A stretch of DNA of 64,000 nt from Collinsella aerofaciens (GTDB lineage: Bacteria; Actinomycetota; Coriobacteriia; Coriobacteriales; Coriobacteriaceae): positions 2,108,001 through 2,172,000 of the forward strand of contig NZ_CP084004.1 of NCBI RefSeq assembly GCF_020181355.1, in the 5' to 3' direction. This document shows positions 25,221-33,983 of this stretch, one piece after another (the stretch's first letter is position 1; each line of letters opens with the position of its first letter). Under the pieces are notes generated by a model that was not told where the DNA came from, did not search any database, and saw only the letters and a list, made by a program, of their open reading frames with translations. The translations under genes and the position numbers were made by a program.

Positions 25221-27017
25221 TTAAAGCCGCTGGTGCACCGTAGCCACATGCTGTCCATCAAACCCAAACCCCCAGCGCATGCGGCCAACGCCGGGTCGCG
25301 GCACACGGATTTCGTCGATGCCGTCGCGCTCTATGTCGAGTAGCGACTGCACGGCCAGCAATTCCAGGCCCAGCGCATCCACATCGGGGTCATACATCAA
25401 GTTAATCGTTATCAGCGGTCGCTCGTCCAGCATGCCAATCGTGTCTGCTACGTCGAACACAGCACCCGTAGGGAAAACCTGGATGTCCCAGCGACCCGCG
25501 CCACACTTTCGCCTCGAGGCAGGATTGGCATAGCCCGGCAAGCCAAAGCAGAGCCCCTGCAAGAGCAGATGATATGGCGGCGGCTTATCTGGGTCGGTCT
25601 CACCGATTCCCGCATCCCCCAGGATGCGGCTTAGCGCCCGCCTCACGGTATCCTCGTTCCCACGGCACAGCCCGTCGCGAAACGCATCGACGTCTCGAAT
25701 GTCTTCGGCAGCGCACTCAAACCACTCAACAATTACTAGACGCAAGACCTGGCGAAGCTCTTTATTGGGCAATCGCAAAACACGGAGGCGATCGCCATGC
25801 TCTGGCTCCTCAGTCATATCTGTCGTCAGGAAACCGGACAGATACAGCGCTGTCCACATGCCATCGTCAGGCGAGACATCTGGCTCTGCAGTGCCCAAAC
25901 AAAGCGGGACCTCAGCGCACCCATGGGCCTCGAGCAAATCAAACAAGACCGAAAGGCGGTCGAGATTCCACCCGGCAACTACCCTACTCAGGCAATCGGC
26001 ATATCCATACAGATCGGCACGCACAGGCGCCGCGCAGCCTCGGTCCAGAAAACCGATCACACGCTCTGGACTCGAGCAATAGGCCCTGCCAAACCGATAC
26101 CCCTCGAGCCATTCACGCGCATCATTCAGGTATTCCTCGCGCCCAGCATGATTCAAAAGAGCCTCGACCTCGGCATCCGAAAAACCGAACCAACGGTCAC
26201 ACCACGCCGACAGCGGCGTCGTCAGACAATACGAGCAGCCGCGCGAAGAAAGCGCCGCTTCGGCAGGACCGGGACACTCCCCCATCAGACACGTCAGCCG
26301 CAACGAATCGCGCGCAGTGGCAATGGCGTCAAACAGCGCACGGTCAAGTAGTTCTGCCGGATCGGCGTCGGAAGCGTCCCTCGCGCTCGCACGGCGAGAC
26401 CACGCCGCATCGTACCCATCAACGAGCAATACAACCTGCTCATCGCAGGCAATCTCCAGCAGCTCTATGAGCACACCGAGCACCGAGTCAACCTCGTCCG
26501 CGCTCGCCACGCCACGCGCGACACGTTCGATGTGACGCACCTTATCTCGAGCTAAATCCGGAGCCTCCAAGAGCGCCAACAAGCGAGCGCACTCGCCCGA
26601 AAGGGCATCGCGCACGACGCCGGCAACAGCGGGGCCACGCCTCCCAGCGCCAGAAAAGTCCAGCGATATCACCGGATAGCAAGCATACTCATCCCGATAG
26701 CGCCCGCCGTTCGCATCCCAAATCTGAGCATCGGCAAACAAACGCTGACCAGAGCGACCGACCGCTGGACGCTCCAGAAAAGCCCTGAGCATCGACAAGT
26801 TCATGCTCTTGCCAAAACCCTCGGGTCGACAGCACACCACAACGGACGCGTCGCAGTCCAACACATCGGCAATAAACATGGTCTTGTCAACCAGCATGCA
26901 ACGACCAATGGCATCGGCAAAATCATGCACACCGACCGGCAAAACCGCATCATCGACATGGTTGACAAGCCGTACGCCAAAAGTATCGTCACTGTTGCAA
27001 TACTCCTGTTCAGACAC
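25221..27017 (-). CDS. AAA-ATPase-like / PD-(D/E)XK-like protein (GTG start)
   Basis: A 598-residue protein of the AAA-ATPase_like plus DUF1703 type, common in gut anaerobes. The N-terminal domain has D-F-A-D-A-I-G-R-x-M-L-V-D-K-T and a P-loop R-P-E-G-F-G-K-S-M-N-L-S-M-L. The Walker-B-like VVLLVDGYDAAW follows near residue 225. The C-terminal ~100 residues align with the DUF1703 nuclease-like domain (GRWDIQVFP then L-x-T-I-N-L), but the usual I-I-E-F-K strand is changed, so the nuclease site is probably lost. GTG start with GGGAGAAG upstream. The biological role is unknown, and mobile or defence links are often suggested for this family. It converges with the preceding transferase gene. Confidence 0.78.
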   Translation of the reverse strand: MSEQEYCNSDDTFGVRLVNHVDDAVLPVGVHDFADAIGRCMLVDKTMFIADVLDCDASVVVCCRPEGFGKSMNLSMLRAFLERPAVGRSGQRLFADAQIWDANGGRYRDEYACYPVISLDFSGAGRRGPAVAGVVRDALSGECARLLALLEAPDLARDKVRHIERVARGVASADEVDSVLGVLIELLEIACDEQVVLLVDGYDAAWSRRASARDASDADPAELLDRALFDAIATARDSLRLTCLMGECPGPAEAALSSRGCSYCLTTPLSAWCDRWFGFSDAEVEALLNHAGREEYLNDAREWLEGYRFGRAYCSSPERVIGFLDRGCAAPVRADLYGYADCLSRVVAGWNLDRLSVLFDLLEAHGCAEVPLCLGTAEPDVSPDDGMWTALYLSGFLTTDMTEEPEHGDRLRVLRLPNKELRQVLRLVIVEWFECAAEDIRDVDAFRDGLCRGNEDTVRRALSRILGDAGIGETDPDKPPPYHLLLQGLCFGLPGYANPASRRKCGAGRWDIQVFPTGAVFDVADTIGMLDERPLITINLMYDPDVDALGLELLAVQSLLDIERDGIDEIRVPRPGVGRMRWGFGFDGQHVATVHQRL

Positions 27018-27153
27018 CGTAACTTCTCCCTAAAACGCAGCACGAAGCCCATTGTAGCGAGCAGTTCAAGTGCAACGCTGGATCCGTGCAAAGGCATCGG
27101 GCAACGGTAGGAACAAAGGCCTTGAGGGGGCATAACAAATCGTTGTGCAACAA

Positions 27154-27187
27154 AATGGGGCCCGATGCAACTGCACCGGCCCCCATT
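27154..27187 (-). terminator. Rho-independent terminator of the surface-protein gene
   Basis: On the minus strand, AATGGGGGCCGGTGCA pairs with TGCATCGGGCCCCATT around a GT-T loop with one or two mismatches, followed by TTTTGTTG. It lies about 35 bases after the stop of the gene at 27221-29002. Confidence 0.7.
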
Positions 27188-27220
27188 GCGAATCTTTAGT
27201 TGTCGGGCAACCGAAAGGGA

Positions 27221-29002
27221 CTACTCCTCGGAGTCGTTCTGCCCAGCAGCCTTCTTTTGCTGATCGAGCTTATGCTTGCCACTCACAATAGACGTGGCAC
27301 CCAGCGTGGCCAAGCTTGCACTGGCAAGGCTCGCCATCACGATGAGGTCGCCCGTCTTGGGCATGATGCCGCCCGAGGTCTTAGTGGTGGTAGTCGTCGT
27401 GGGCACCGTATTGGAGTCATTTTGCTCCTGGTTCTGGTTGTCGGTGTTGCCCTTACCGCCGTCCTCGCCCTGCGGCTTTCCGTCGTCGGTTTTGCTCTTT
27501 TCCTCGTCCTTCTTCTGAGCGGACTTCTCGCCCTTTTCCTCAGAGCTAATACCCTTATCGGACTCGGTCTTCTCGGAATCATCGCCCTTGGAGTCGCCCT
27601 TTGCGACCTCGGTCTTTTCCGTGGAAACCTGGTCAGAATTGTTCTTGTCAGGAGACAAGCTGCTTGCGCCAGCCATCAGCGAGGAACCAAACGTGTAGCC
27701 AAGCTGCACAACGAAAGAGGGCTTCTTGCCCGTCGAAGTAACGGGCGCGTCCGGCGCCTTATTCGAGTCGCCCTTGGAAGCACCAGAATCAGAAGCGGCG
27801 CCAGAGTTAGAGTCATTGCTAGAACCAGTATCGGCGGAAGAATCGCTCGAGCCAGTGGAGGAGTCGGAGGAACCAGCGTCAGTCGAACCAGAGGCGGCAC
27901 TGTCCGTATTGCCGGCAGAGCTTGAAGACGAATCGCCCGCAGCAGAGCCGTTGGAATCGGAGCCGCTCGAGGTAGAGCCGTCGTTGGCAACGTCACCAGC
28001 AGAGCCATCGCCTCCAGCATCGGTCGAGGGCGTATCCATCTTGTCATCGTTGGCATCGTCGCTCGAGTCGTCATTCGAATCAGGCGTCGGCGAAGGTGCC
28101 GGCGTGGGCTCGGGCTGCACGGGCTCCACAGGCGTTGCCGCGGCAGCCTCGTCCTCGGCAATATAGACCAGACAATCCTTGAGCTCATTGCGGTAGCGGT
28201 TCTTCCAGCCCTCGTGATACTGGGGCTGGCTTGCATACTTGGTCGCCACGTTATTGACCACGCTGTTGGAAAGCGCCGTCACAAACTCGCGGTCCGTCAT
28301 GCTGTTGGAAAGGTTTGCCCAGCGGAAGAAGTCTCTGCAGCCACCGGTGCCGCACATGTTGGTGATACTCCACACCATGCCCTTGACGCAGTCGGCGCGG
28401 CCGGAGATGTCAATGCCAAGAGCGCTCTTGAACCACGCCTCGGTCACCGCATAGTAGGAGTTGTACGCATAGGCATCCTGCAGCGCCGAGAACTCAGTCG
28501 GATCGGTGTTGTAAGCACCCAGGAAGGCATCCTGCGCGATGCGGCCCAGCTCGGTGAGCTGGCCGTTCGCATACATGGGGTTTTTCGCGTTGGAAATCTC
28601 GCTGCCGCGATCGATCGCAGCCTTAAGCATGCCGTACTTGGCAGAATCGTAGTTATAGACCTGCTTCATAAACGGAATGAGCGACCAACGACGGTCGAAC
28701 TGGTAATAACCCAGCGCGTTATAGCCGTCGCCATACGAAAAGCCCTGGTTATAGTTGCCGTGGCTCTCATATTTGGTGAAGTACTTCATCTCGGCAGTCA
28801 CGTTGACAAACGAGACCCCCTGAACCGACCTCAGCACGCCCGAAAAAGACTGCTGGGTGTAAAGGCCTTTGTCGATATCGGTGGCATCCGAGGCAACACC
28901 CGGCGTGGGCTCCTCGGCAACAGCAGTCACAGGCGCGGCAACGGCGCCAAACGAAAGCGCCAGCGTCAGGCCCGCCACAATCGCGGAATGCTTGGGCTGC
29001 AT
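27221..29002 (-). CDS. Sortase-anchored surface protein with lysozyme-like N-terminal domain
   Basis: A 593-residue exported protein. A signal peptide (1-29, ending AVAE) is followed by a ~220-residue domain with Y-E79-S-H-G-N and A-L-G-Y-Y-Q-F-D, an E-S-x-G-N-like arrangement that recalls the catalytic glutamate loop of lytic transglycosylase/muramidase folds. Residues ~290-540 are low complexity: a P-rich part, then S/D/G-rich, then K/E-rich, probably a wall-spanning stalk. The end has MPKTG at 547-551 (a variant of LPxTG), a hydrophobic helix and a charged tail, the standard sortase signal layout. GGGAGGA precedes the ATG. Muramidase activity is an inference. No sortase is in this window. 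Confidence 0.75.
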   Translation of the reverse strand: MQPKHSAIVAGLTLALSFGAVAAPVTAVAEEPTPGVASDATDIDKGLYTQQSFSGVLRSVQGVSFVNVTAEMKYFTKYESHGNYNQGFSYGDGYNALGYYQFDRRWSLIPFMKQVYNYDSAKYGMLKAAIDRGSEISNAKNPMYANGQLTELGRIAQDAFLGAYNTDPTEFSALQDAYAYNSYYAVTEAWFKSALGIDISGRADCVKGMVWSITNMCGTGGCRDFFRWANLSNSMTDREFVTALSNSVVNNVATKYASQPQYHEGWKNRYRNELKDCLVYIAEDEAAAATPVEPVQPEPTPAPSPTPDSNDDSSDDANDDKMDTPSTDAGGDGSAGDVANDGSTSSGSDSNGSAAGDSSSSSAGNTDSAASGSTDAGSSDSSTGSSDSSADTGSSNDSNSGAASDSGASKGDSNKAPDAPVTSTGKKPSFVVQLGYTFGSSLMAGASSLSPDKNNSDQVSTEKTEVAKGDSKGDDSEKTESDKGISSEEKGEKSAQKKDEEKSKTDDGKPQGEDGGKGNTDNQNQEQNDSNTVPTTTTTTKTSGGIMPKTGDLIVMASLASASLATLGATSIVSGKHKLDQQKKAAGQNDSEE

Positions 29003-29130
29003 AAGATCCTCCCTGCATTGGTGTAGTTAAAGTGCAGTTTGCAAAGATAAATCTAAGTATTGCAGCTCGCCCGCCGTTGCACAACAGCCCCTCGGTAAAC
29101 GGCAACGACCCTCCGCGAAATCTTAAGGAA

Positions 29131-29550
29131 TTAAACAAACTGGTCGTCGGGCGCCATCAGAAGCTCGCCGTAACGCTCCATCAGTCCGTCCCTCAACTGA
29201 CAGAAAGCGGGAATATAGGCGTTCAAGATGCGCCGAATCAAATCTTGAGCGAGCTTGTTGTCATAGATATGAACGTTCGTATTGCGGTCTCTGAGCATAT
29301 CTAGCCAGGCTGCCTCATCAATAAAGTCATAGAATCGGTAGGACTCCTTCAAGATGGCACGAGGAGACCCCGACGCGGCAAGCGTGGCACCCTCATACTC
29401 GAGCAGACGCTTAAGGAGCTTCCAGCTCAGTTCAAATTGAAGATTGAACTTATTAATCAATCCACTCTGAACAAAATCATTATTGAGATCCTGATTGGGC
29501 GCATCCTCAAGATTCGCCAAAGCGCTGGCAAAGTTCTCATATTTTTTCAT
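29131..29550 (-). CDS. hepT: HepT-like HEPN toxin (HI0074-type NTase substrate-binding protein)
   Basis: A 139-residue all-helical protein whose MKKYENFASALANLEDA opening is typical of the HI0074 family. R89-N-T-N-V-H94-I-Y96 is an exact R-x4-H-x-Y motif. In characterised HepT/MntA pairs this motif belongs to a HEPN ribonuclease toxin, and its tyrosine is AMPylated by the partner. The ATG at 29550 is chosen over an upstream ATG at 29565 because it fits the family start. It overlaps the upstream mntA-like gene by 14 bases, implying translational coupling. Symbol assigned by family and motif, not by experiment. Confidence 0.82.
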   Translation of the reverse strand: MKKYENFASALANLEDAPNQDLNNDFVQSGLINKFNLQFELSWKLLKRLLEYEGATLAASGSPRAILKESYRFYDFIDEAAWLDMLRDRNTNVHIYDNKLAQDLIRRILNAYIPAFCQLRDGLMERYGELLMAPDDQFV

Positions 29551-29824
29551 ACAGGACCACACCATCCCTAGCTATTTCATCGAGCAACGACTGCGATGCG
29601 GGCTCATCGAGATTGACGACGTCTACATCTAAAAGAGTATCAAGACGCTCCTCAATCAAATATGAGAAACGGCCGAAATCCCGGCAACCTGCTACAGCAA
29701 TATCAATATCGCTCTTAGGCAAGTTGTCGCCTCGAGCACGGGAACCAAACAGCACAACCTTATCGGCGTCACATTCCCGAGCAAAAACTTCAATTTGCTT
29801 ATACACCTTGTCGAGAGATGCCAT
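29537..29824 (-). CDS. mntA: MntA-like minimal nucleotidyltransferase antitoxin
   Basis: A 95-residue minimal nucleotidyltransferase. G27-S28-x10-D39-I-D41 is the full G-S-x10-D-x-D signature that binds Mg-ATP. In type VII toxin-antitoxin systems such proteins neutralise the HEPN toxin by transferring AMP to its tyrosine. It is first of the two genes, with the toxin gene overlapping its 3' end. Eight bases separate its start from the stop of the Rrf2 regulator gene on the same strand, so the pair may sit on the regulator transcript. The length is normal for the family. Confidence 0.84.
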   Translation of the reverse strand: MASLDKVYKQIEVFARECDADKVVLFGSRARGDNLPKSDIDIAVAGCRDFGRFSYLIEERLDTLLDVDVVNLDEPASQSLLDEIARDGVVLYEKI

Positions 29825-29832
29825 TTGCAGCC

Positions 29833-30264
29833 CTACAGCTTAATGTCAAAGTTGATCTCGGGGACGGCGGCCAGGTCGGCCAGCGTCACGCCGTCGACGT
29901 ACTTTTCGATCACGTCGTCCAGACCGCGCCAGAACTTGACGGTCGAGCAAAGATCACTGCGGGTACAGCTGTTGTCGATGCCATCGCACGCCACCGGAGC
30001 CGTGCTGCCCTCAACGGCACGCAGGATGTCGCCAGCACGCACCTCGACGGGGTCCTTGGCCATCATGTAGCCGCCGCCCTTGCCGCGCACGCTCTTAAGC
30101 AGGCCCGCCTTCATGAGCGGACGGACCAGCTGCTCCAAATACTTTTGCGAGATATGCTCGCGGTCGGCGACCTCGCGCAGGGCGATTTTGCCCTCGACGT
30201 CACCAAGCGCTGCGATATAGATCATCAGCCGGAGGGCATAGCGGCCCTTAGAAGAAATGAGCAT
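29833..30264 (-). CDS. Rrf2-family Fe-S-responsive transcription regulator (IscR/SufR-like)
   Basis: A 143-residue winged-helix protein starting at the ATG at 30264, preceded by GAGAGGG. The longer frame was rejected. MLISSKGRYALRLMIYIA and SQKYLEQLVRPL-x-x-A-G-L-L-x-S-V-R-G-x-x-G-G-Y are diagnostic of Rrf2 proteins. C93, C100 and C106 (C-x6-C-x5-C) can hold a [2Fe-2S] cluster as in IscR. It is divergent from sufC, and the spacer holds a large palindrome at 30286-30357 that is a natural operator candidate. The likely role is to repress suf when clusters are sufficient. That regulatory link is inferred from position and family. Confidence 0.88.
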   Translation of the reverse strand: MLISSKGRYALRLMIYIAALGDVEGKIALREVADREHISQKYLEQLVRPLMKAGLLKSVRGKGGGYMMAKDPVEVRAGDILRAVEGSTAPVACDGIDNSCTRSDLCSTVKFWRGLDDVIEKYVDGVTLADLAAVPEINFDIKL

Positions 30265-30285
30265 ACCTACCCTCTCATCGTTACC

Positions 30286-30357
30286 GGGACAAAATACCAG
30301 GTTTGTTTGTCCCAAATCTTATGCACGCGGGGCAAACAAACCTGATTATTATGTCCC
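30286..30357. promoter_or_regulatory. Large palindrome in the rrf2-suf divergent spacer
   Basis: CAGGTTTGTTTGTCCC at 30298-30313 and GGGGCAAACAAACCTG at 30329-30344 are inverted copies with one mismatch. Outer GGGAC (30286-30290) and GTCCC (30353-30357) extend the symmetry. The centre is near 30321, between the regulator start and the suf promoter region. It is a likely operator for the adjacent Rrf2 protein. A transcript-level hairpin in the regulator mRNA leader is the alternative. Confidence 0.65.
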
Positions 30358-30394
30358 GCATCTAAAAAGTCGAGTGGATTAGTCGGGTTTTCCC

Positions 30395-30422
30395 TTGACT
30401 AACGCCGAACCCATAGTAACTT
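30395..30422 (+). promoter_or_regulatory. Possible suf promoter
   Basis: TTGACT at 30395-30400 is a good -35 box. Sixteen bases later TAACTT (30417-30422) is a weak -10. It lies about 65 bases before the sufC start and just right of the palindrome, so a repressor at 30329-30357 would sit immediately upstream. The -10 assignment is uncertain. Confidence 0.35.
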
Positions 30423-30486
30423 TATTCCGAGAAGATTCCTAGGGTTTAGTACACCTATGAGTACACCATATACAGAGAGGGACAGC

Positions 30487-31287
30487 ATGAGCGCAAATCC
30501 GCTGCTTTCCATCGAAGGTCTGACCGCCTCCGTGGACGAGAAGACCATCCTCCACAACGTCAACCTCAACGTCGCCGCCGGCGAGACCCATGTGCTGATG
30601 GGACCCAATGGCGCCGGCAAGTCCACCCTCGGCCACCTGGTCATGGGCGACCCCGTCTACACCGTCAACAACGGCCGCATCGTCTTTGACGGCCAGGACA
30701 TCACCGAGCTCACCACCGACAAGCGTTCGCGCGCCGGCCTGTTCCTGAGCTTCCAGGCCCCGGTCGAGATCCCGGGCGTGCCGCTGTCAAGCTTTTTGCG
30801 TGCCAGCATCGCCGGCCGCCCCGGCCTGAAGATGAAGGGCAAGGAGTTCCGCCGTCGCGTCAAGGAGCTCGCGGCCGAGCTCAACATGGACACCGCCTAC
30901 CTCAATCGTGAGCTGGGCGTGGGCTTCTCGGGCGGCGAAAAAAAGAAGGTCGAGATGCTCCAGCTTCTGCTGCTGCAGCCCAAGCTCGCCATCCTGGACG
31001 AAACCGACTCCGGTCTGGACGTTGACGCCCTGTCCACCGTCAGCCACGGCATGGACGCCTACCGTAAGAGCTGCGACGGCTCCATGCTCATCATCACGCA
31101 CAACACGCGCATCCTGGAGCACCTGGATGTCGACCGCGTCCACGTTATGGTCAAGGGCCATATTGTGCGCGAGGACGACGCCTCGCTGATTCCCTGGATC
31201 GACAAGAACGGCTTTGAGACCTTCGAGCGTGAGGCCGCCGAGCAGCGCGCCCAGGCCGAGGCCGCCGCTGCCGAGCAGCAGGCGTAA
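30487..31287 (+). CDS. sufC: Fe-S assembly ABC ATPase SufC
   Basis: A 266-residue cytoplasmic ABC ATPase. The Walker A is GPNGAGKST (39-47), the signature is FSGGEKKK, and Walker B plus switch read L-A-I-L-D-E-T-D-S-G-L-D, all SufC-like. It drives the SufBCD scaffold that builds iron-sulfur clusters. The ATG at 30487 is chosen over one ten codons upstream because GAGAGGGA lies 4-11 bases before it. It is first in a tightly packed sufCBDSU operon, 12 bases before sufB. Codon use is GC-rich, and it looks resident rather than acquired. Confidence 0.96.
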   Translation: MSANPLLSIEGLTASVDEKTILHNVNLNVAAGETHVLMGPNGAGKSTLGHLVMGDPVYTVNNGRIVFDGQDITELTTDKRSRAGLFLSFQAPVEIPGVPLSSFLRASIAGRPGLKMKGKEFRRRVKELAAELNMDTAYLNRELGVGFSGGEKKKVEMLQLLLLQPKLAILDETDSGLDVDALSTVSHGMDAYRKSCDGSMLIITHNTRILEHLDVDRVHVMVKGHIVREDDASLIPWIDKNGFETFEREAAEQRAQAEAAAAEQQA

Positions 31288-31299
31288 AGGGGCGACGCA

Positions 31300-32712
31300 A
31301 TGACCAAGAACCGCACCGAGGTCGCGGACATCGACCGCAGCCTCTACGACTTCACCTACGGCGAGGAGGGATTCGAGCGCGTCGACGCCGGCATCACGCC
31401 CGACATCGTGCGCGAGATCAGCGCCAAGAAGGACGAGCCACAGTGGATGCTCGATCTGCGCTTAAAGTCCCTCGAGATCTTCAATCGTTTTCCCGACCCG
31501 ACGTGGGGCCCCTCCATCGAGGGCCTGGACATGGACAACATCGTCACCTACGTCAAGCCCAACACCGACCAAAAGCACGACTGGGAGTCGGTGCCCGACG
31601 ACATCAAGAACACCTTTGAGCGCCTGGGCATCCCCGAGGCCGAGCGCAGCTACCTGGCGGGCGTCGGCGCGCAGTACGACTCCGAGCTGGTCTACCACAA
31701 CATGCAGGACACCGCGTCCAAGATGGGTATCGTCTATTCCGGCATCGAGGAGGCCCTGCACGACCCGCAGTGGGAGCCGCTCATCCACGAGAAGTTTATG
31801 ACGCTCATCCCGCCCACCGACCACAAGTTTGCGGCCCTGCACGGCGCCGTATGGTCGGGCGGCTCGTTTGTCTACGTGCCCAAGGGCACCAAGTTGGACT
31901 TCCCGCTGCAGAGCTACTTCCGCCTTAACGCCAAGGGCGCCGGCCAGTTTGAGCACACGCTCATCATCGTCGAGGACGACGCCGACCTGCACTTCATCGA
32001 GGGTTGCTCCGCGCCCAAGTACAACGTTGCCAACCTCCACGCCGGCGCCGTCGAGCTCTTTGTGGGCAAGCGTGCGCACCTGCGCTACTCGACCATCGAG
32101 AACTGGTCCAAAAACATGTACAACCTCAACACCAAGCGTGCGCGCGTGGACGAGGATGGCGACATAGAGTGGATCAGTGGCTCCTTCGGCAGCCACGTGG
32201 GCTACCTCTACCCCATGAGTGTGCTCAACGGCCGCCGCGCCCGGTCGAGCTTTACCGGCATCACCTTTGCCGGCGCCGGGCAGAACCTCGATACCGGCTG
32301 TAAGGTCGTGCTCAACGCCCCCGAGACCTCGGCAACCGTCGAGACCAAGGGCATCTCCAAGAGCGGCGGCATTCAGACCTTCCGCAGCTCCATCGTGGCC
32401 ACGCCCAAGGCCGAGGGTTCCAAGGCAACCGTGAGCTGCCAGTCGCTCATGCTCGACGACCAGAGCCGCTCCGACACCATCCCCGCCATGGACATCCGCG
32501 CCAAGAACGTCGACATCGGCCACGAGGCCACCATCGGCCGCATCGGCGACGACAAGGTGTTCTACCTGATGAGCCGCGGCATCTCGGAGGAAGAGGCCCG
32601 CACCATGATCGTCAACGGCTTTGCCAACCCGGTCTCCAAGGAGCTGCCGCTGGAGTACGCCGTCGAGATGAACAACCTGATCAAGCTCGAGATGGAAGGA
32701 GCGATCGGATAA
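31300..32712 (+). CDS. sufB: Fe-S cluster scaffold protein SufB
   Basis: A 470-residue SufB. The C-terminal right-handed beta-helix region has the conserved CSAPKYNVANLHAGAVEL-type stretch, then S-x-V-G-Y-L-Y-P-M-S-V-L-N-G, S-Q-S-L-M-L-D-D-Q-S-R-S-D-T-I-P and E-A-T-I-G-R-I. SufB is the scaffold on which sulfur from SufS/SufU and iron are assembled, in complex with SufC and SufD. The start ATG has GGGGCGAC upstream. Its TAA overlaps the sufD ATG by one base, coupling their translation. Length is normal. Confidence 0.97.
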   Translation: MTKNRTEVADIDRSLYDFTYGEEGFERVDAGITPDIVREISAKKDEPQWMLDLRLKSLEIFNRFPDPTWGPSIEGLDMDNIVTYVKPNTDQKHDWESVPDDIKNTFERLGIPEAERSYLAGVGAQYDSELVYHNMQDTASKMGIVYSGIEEALHDPQWEPLIHEKFMTLIPPTDHKFAALHGAVWSGGSFVYVPKGTKLDFPLQSYFRLNAKGAGQFEHTLIIVEDDADLHFIEGCSAPKYNVANLHAGAVELFVGKRAHLRYSTIENWSKNMYNLNTKRARVDEDGDIEWISGSFGSHVGYLYPMSVLNGRRARSSFTGITFAGAGQNLDTGCKVVLNAPETSATVETKGISKSGGIQTFRSSIVATPKAEGSKATVSCQSLMLDDQSRSDTIPAMDIRAKNVDIGHEATIGRIGDDKVFYLMSRGISEEEARTMIVNGFANPVSKELPLEYAVEMNNLIKLEMEGAIG

Positions 32713-33983
32713 TGAAACAGGAAACCAACACCGCTGCTACCACCCTTGAGCAGGTCAACGCGATGCCGGCTGCCACTTGGGGCTGGCTGAAGATGAATCA
32801 GACCAAGCTCGAGCTCTCTGACGAGCTTGCCGCCGCTCCCGCGGAGGCCGTTGAGGTCGAAGGCTTGGGCGAGCAGTTTATTGGCGTGACAGACGCGTTC
32901 GACGCCGCCATGGACGCCATGGCCGAGCGCTTCCCCGAGCGCCGCTCCTCCGCCCCCGGTGATGCCGCCGACCGCGCCCGCATCACGCCCGAGACCGAGC
33001 TCGACGTGCCCGCCACCTCCGTCTACCAGGCCGGCGCCATCAAGCTCGAGGAGGAGCTCTCCCCTGCTGAAGCCTTCGAAACCGGCATGGGCGAGGCTGC
33101 CTACGCCTACTTGGCCGAGCACGCTACCAAGCGCATCGTCATCGATGTGCCCGCATACCAGCACGCCACGGTTACCGTGCGTGTGAGCGGTGTCGATGCC
33201 GCCGCGGCCATCGCCGCCATCGACGTCGTCGCTCGCCCGCAGGCAACGCTCGACCTGCATATTGCCCTAGACTCTCCTGTTACCGGCGAGGGTGTCGTGG
33301 GCTCCGTGCTACGCGTGTGCGCCCACGAGTACGCCACCGTCAACGTGACCTGCACGCAGACACTCGACGACAGCTGGATCGCACTCGACGACACCGGCCT
33401 GTTCCTGGACGAGGGCGCGCGCGTCAACGTGCAGCACACCGTCCTGGGTGCCGGCGCCAGCGCCACCGGCCTTGCCGGCGACCTGCTGGGCGACACCGCC
33501 AAGGTGACCATCGATACCGATTACCTGGGCGCCCGCGAGCAGGTGCGCGACTTTAACTACGAGCTGCGCCACCGCGGTCGCAAGACCGAGTGCGAGATCG
33601 ACGCCAACGGCGTGCTGACCGGCACGTCCAAGAAGGTCTACCGTGGCACCATCGACCTCGTGCACGGCTGCAAGGGTGCAACCGGCACCGAACGCGAGAC
33701 GGTGCTTTTGGCCAACAAGGGCGTCGACAACAAGACCGTTCCCGTCATTCTCTGTGACGAGGACGACGTCGCCGGCAACCACGGCGCCACCATCGGTCAC
33801 GTCCGCGACGAGCAGCTGTTCTACCTCGCCTGCCGTGGCCTTGACCAAAACGCCGCCGAGGATCTGTTCATTCGCGCCAAGCTGGAGGACGCCGCGCTTT
33901 CCGCCACCGACGAGCGCACCCGCGCAGCCGTCGTCCGCTTGGGCAACAACCTGATCAACAACTTTGAAGAGGAGCTCGCATGA
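32712..33983 (+). CDS. sufD: Fe-S assembly protein SufD
   Basis: A 423-residue paralogue of SufB with the same beta-helix core (R-H-R-G-R-K-T-E-C-E-I-D-A-N-G-V-L, then A-G-N-H-G-A-T-I-G near 360). It completes the SufBC2D complex, where it is thought to help iron entry. The N-terminal ~150 residues are variable, as usual. It is translationally coupled on both sides: TAATG with sufB and an ATGA overlap with sufS. Assignment as SufD rather than a second SufB rests on divergence, gene order and the variable N-terminus. Confidence 0.94.
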   Translation: MKQETNTAATTLEQVNAMPAATWGWLKMNQTKLELSDELAAAPAEAVEVEGLGEQFIGVTDAFDAAMDAMAERFPERRSSAPGDAADRARITPETELDVPATSVYQAGAIKLEEELSPAEAFETGMGEAAYAYLAEHATKRIVIDVPAYQHATVTVRVSGVDAAAAIAAIDVVARPQATLDLHIALDSPVTGEGVVGSVLRVCAHEYATVNVTCTQTLDDSWIALDDTGLFLDEGARVNVQHTVLGAGASATGLAGDLLGDTAKVTIDTDYLGAREQVRDFNYELRHRGRKTECEIDANGVLTGTSKKVYRGTIDLVHGCKGATGTERETVLLANKGVDNKTVPVILCDEDDVAGNHGATIGHVRDEQLFYLACRGLDQNAAEDLFIRAKLEDAALSATDERTRAAVVRLGNNLINNFEEELA

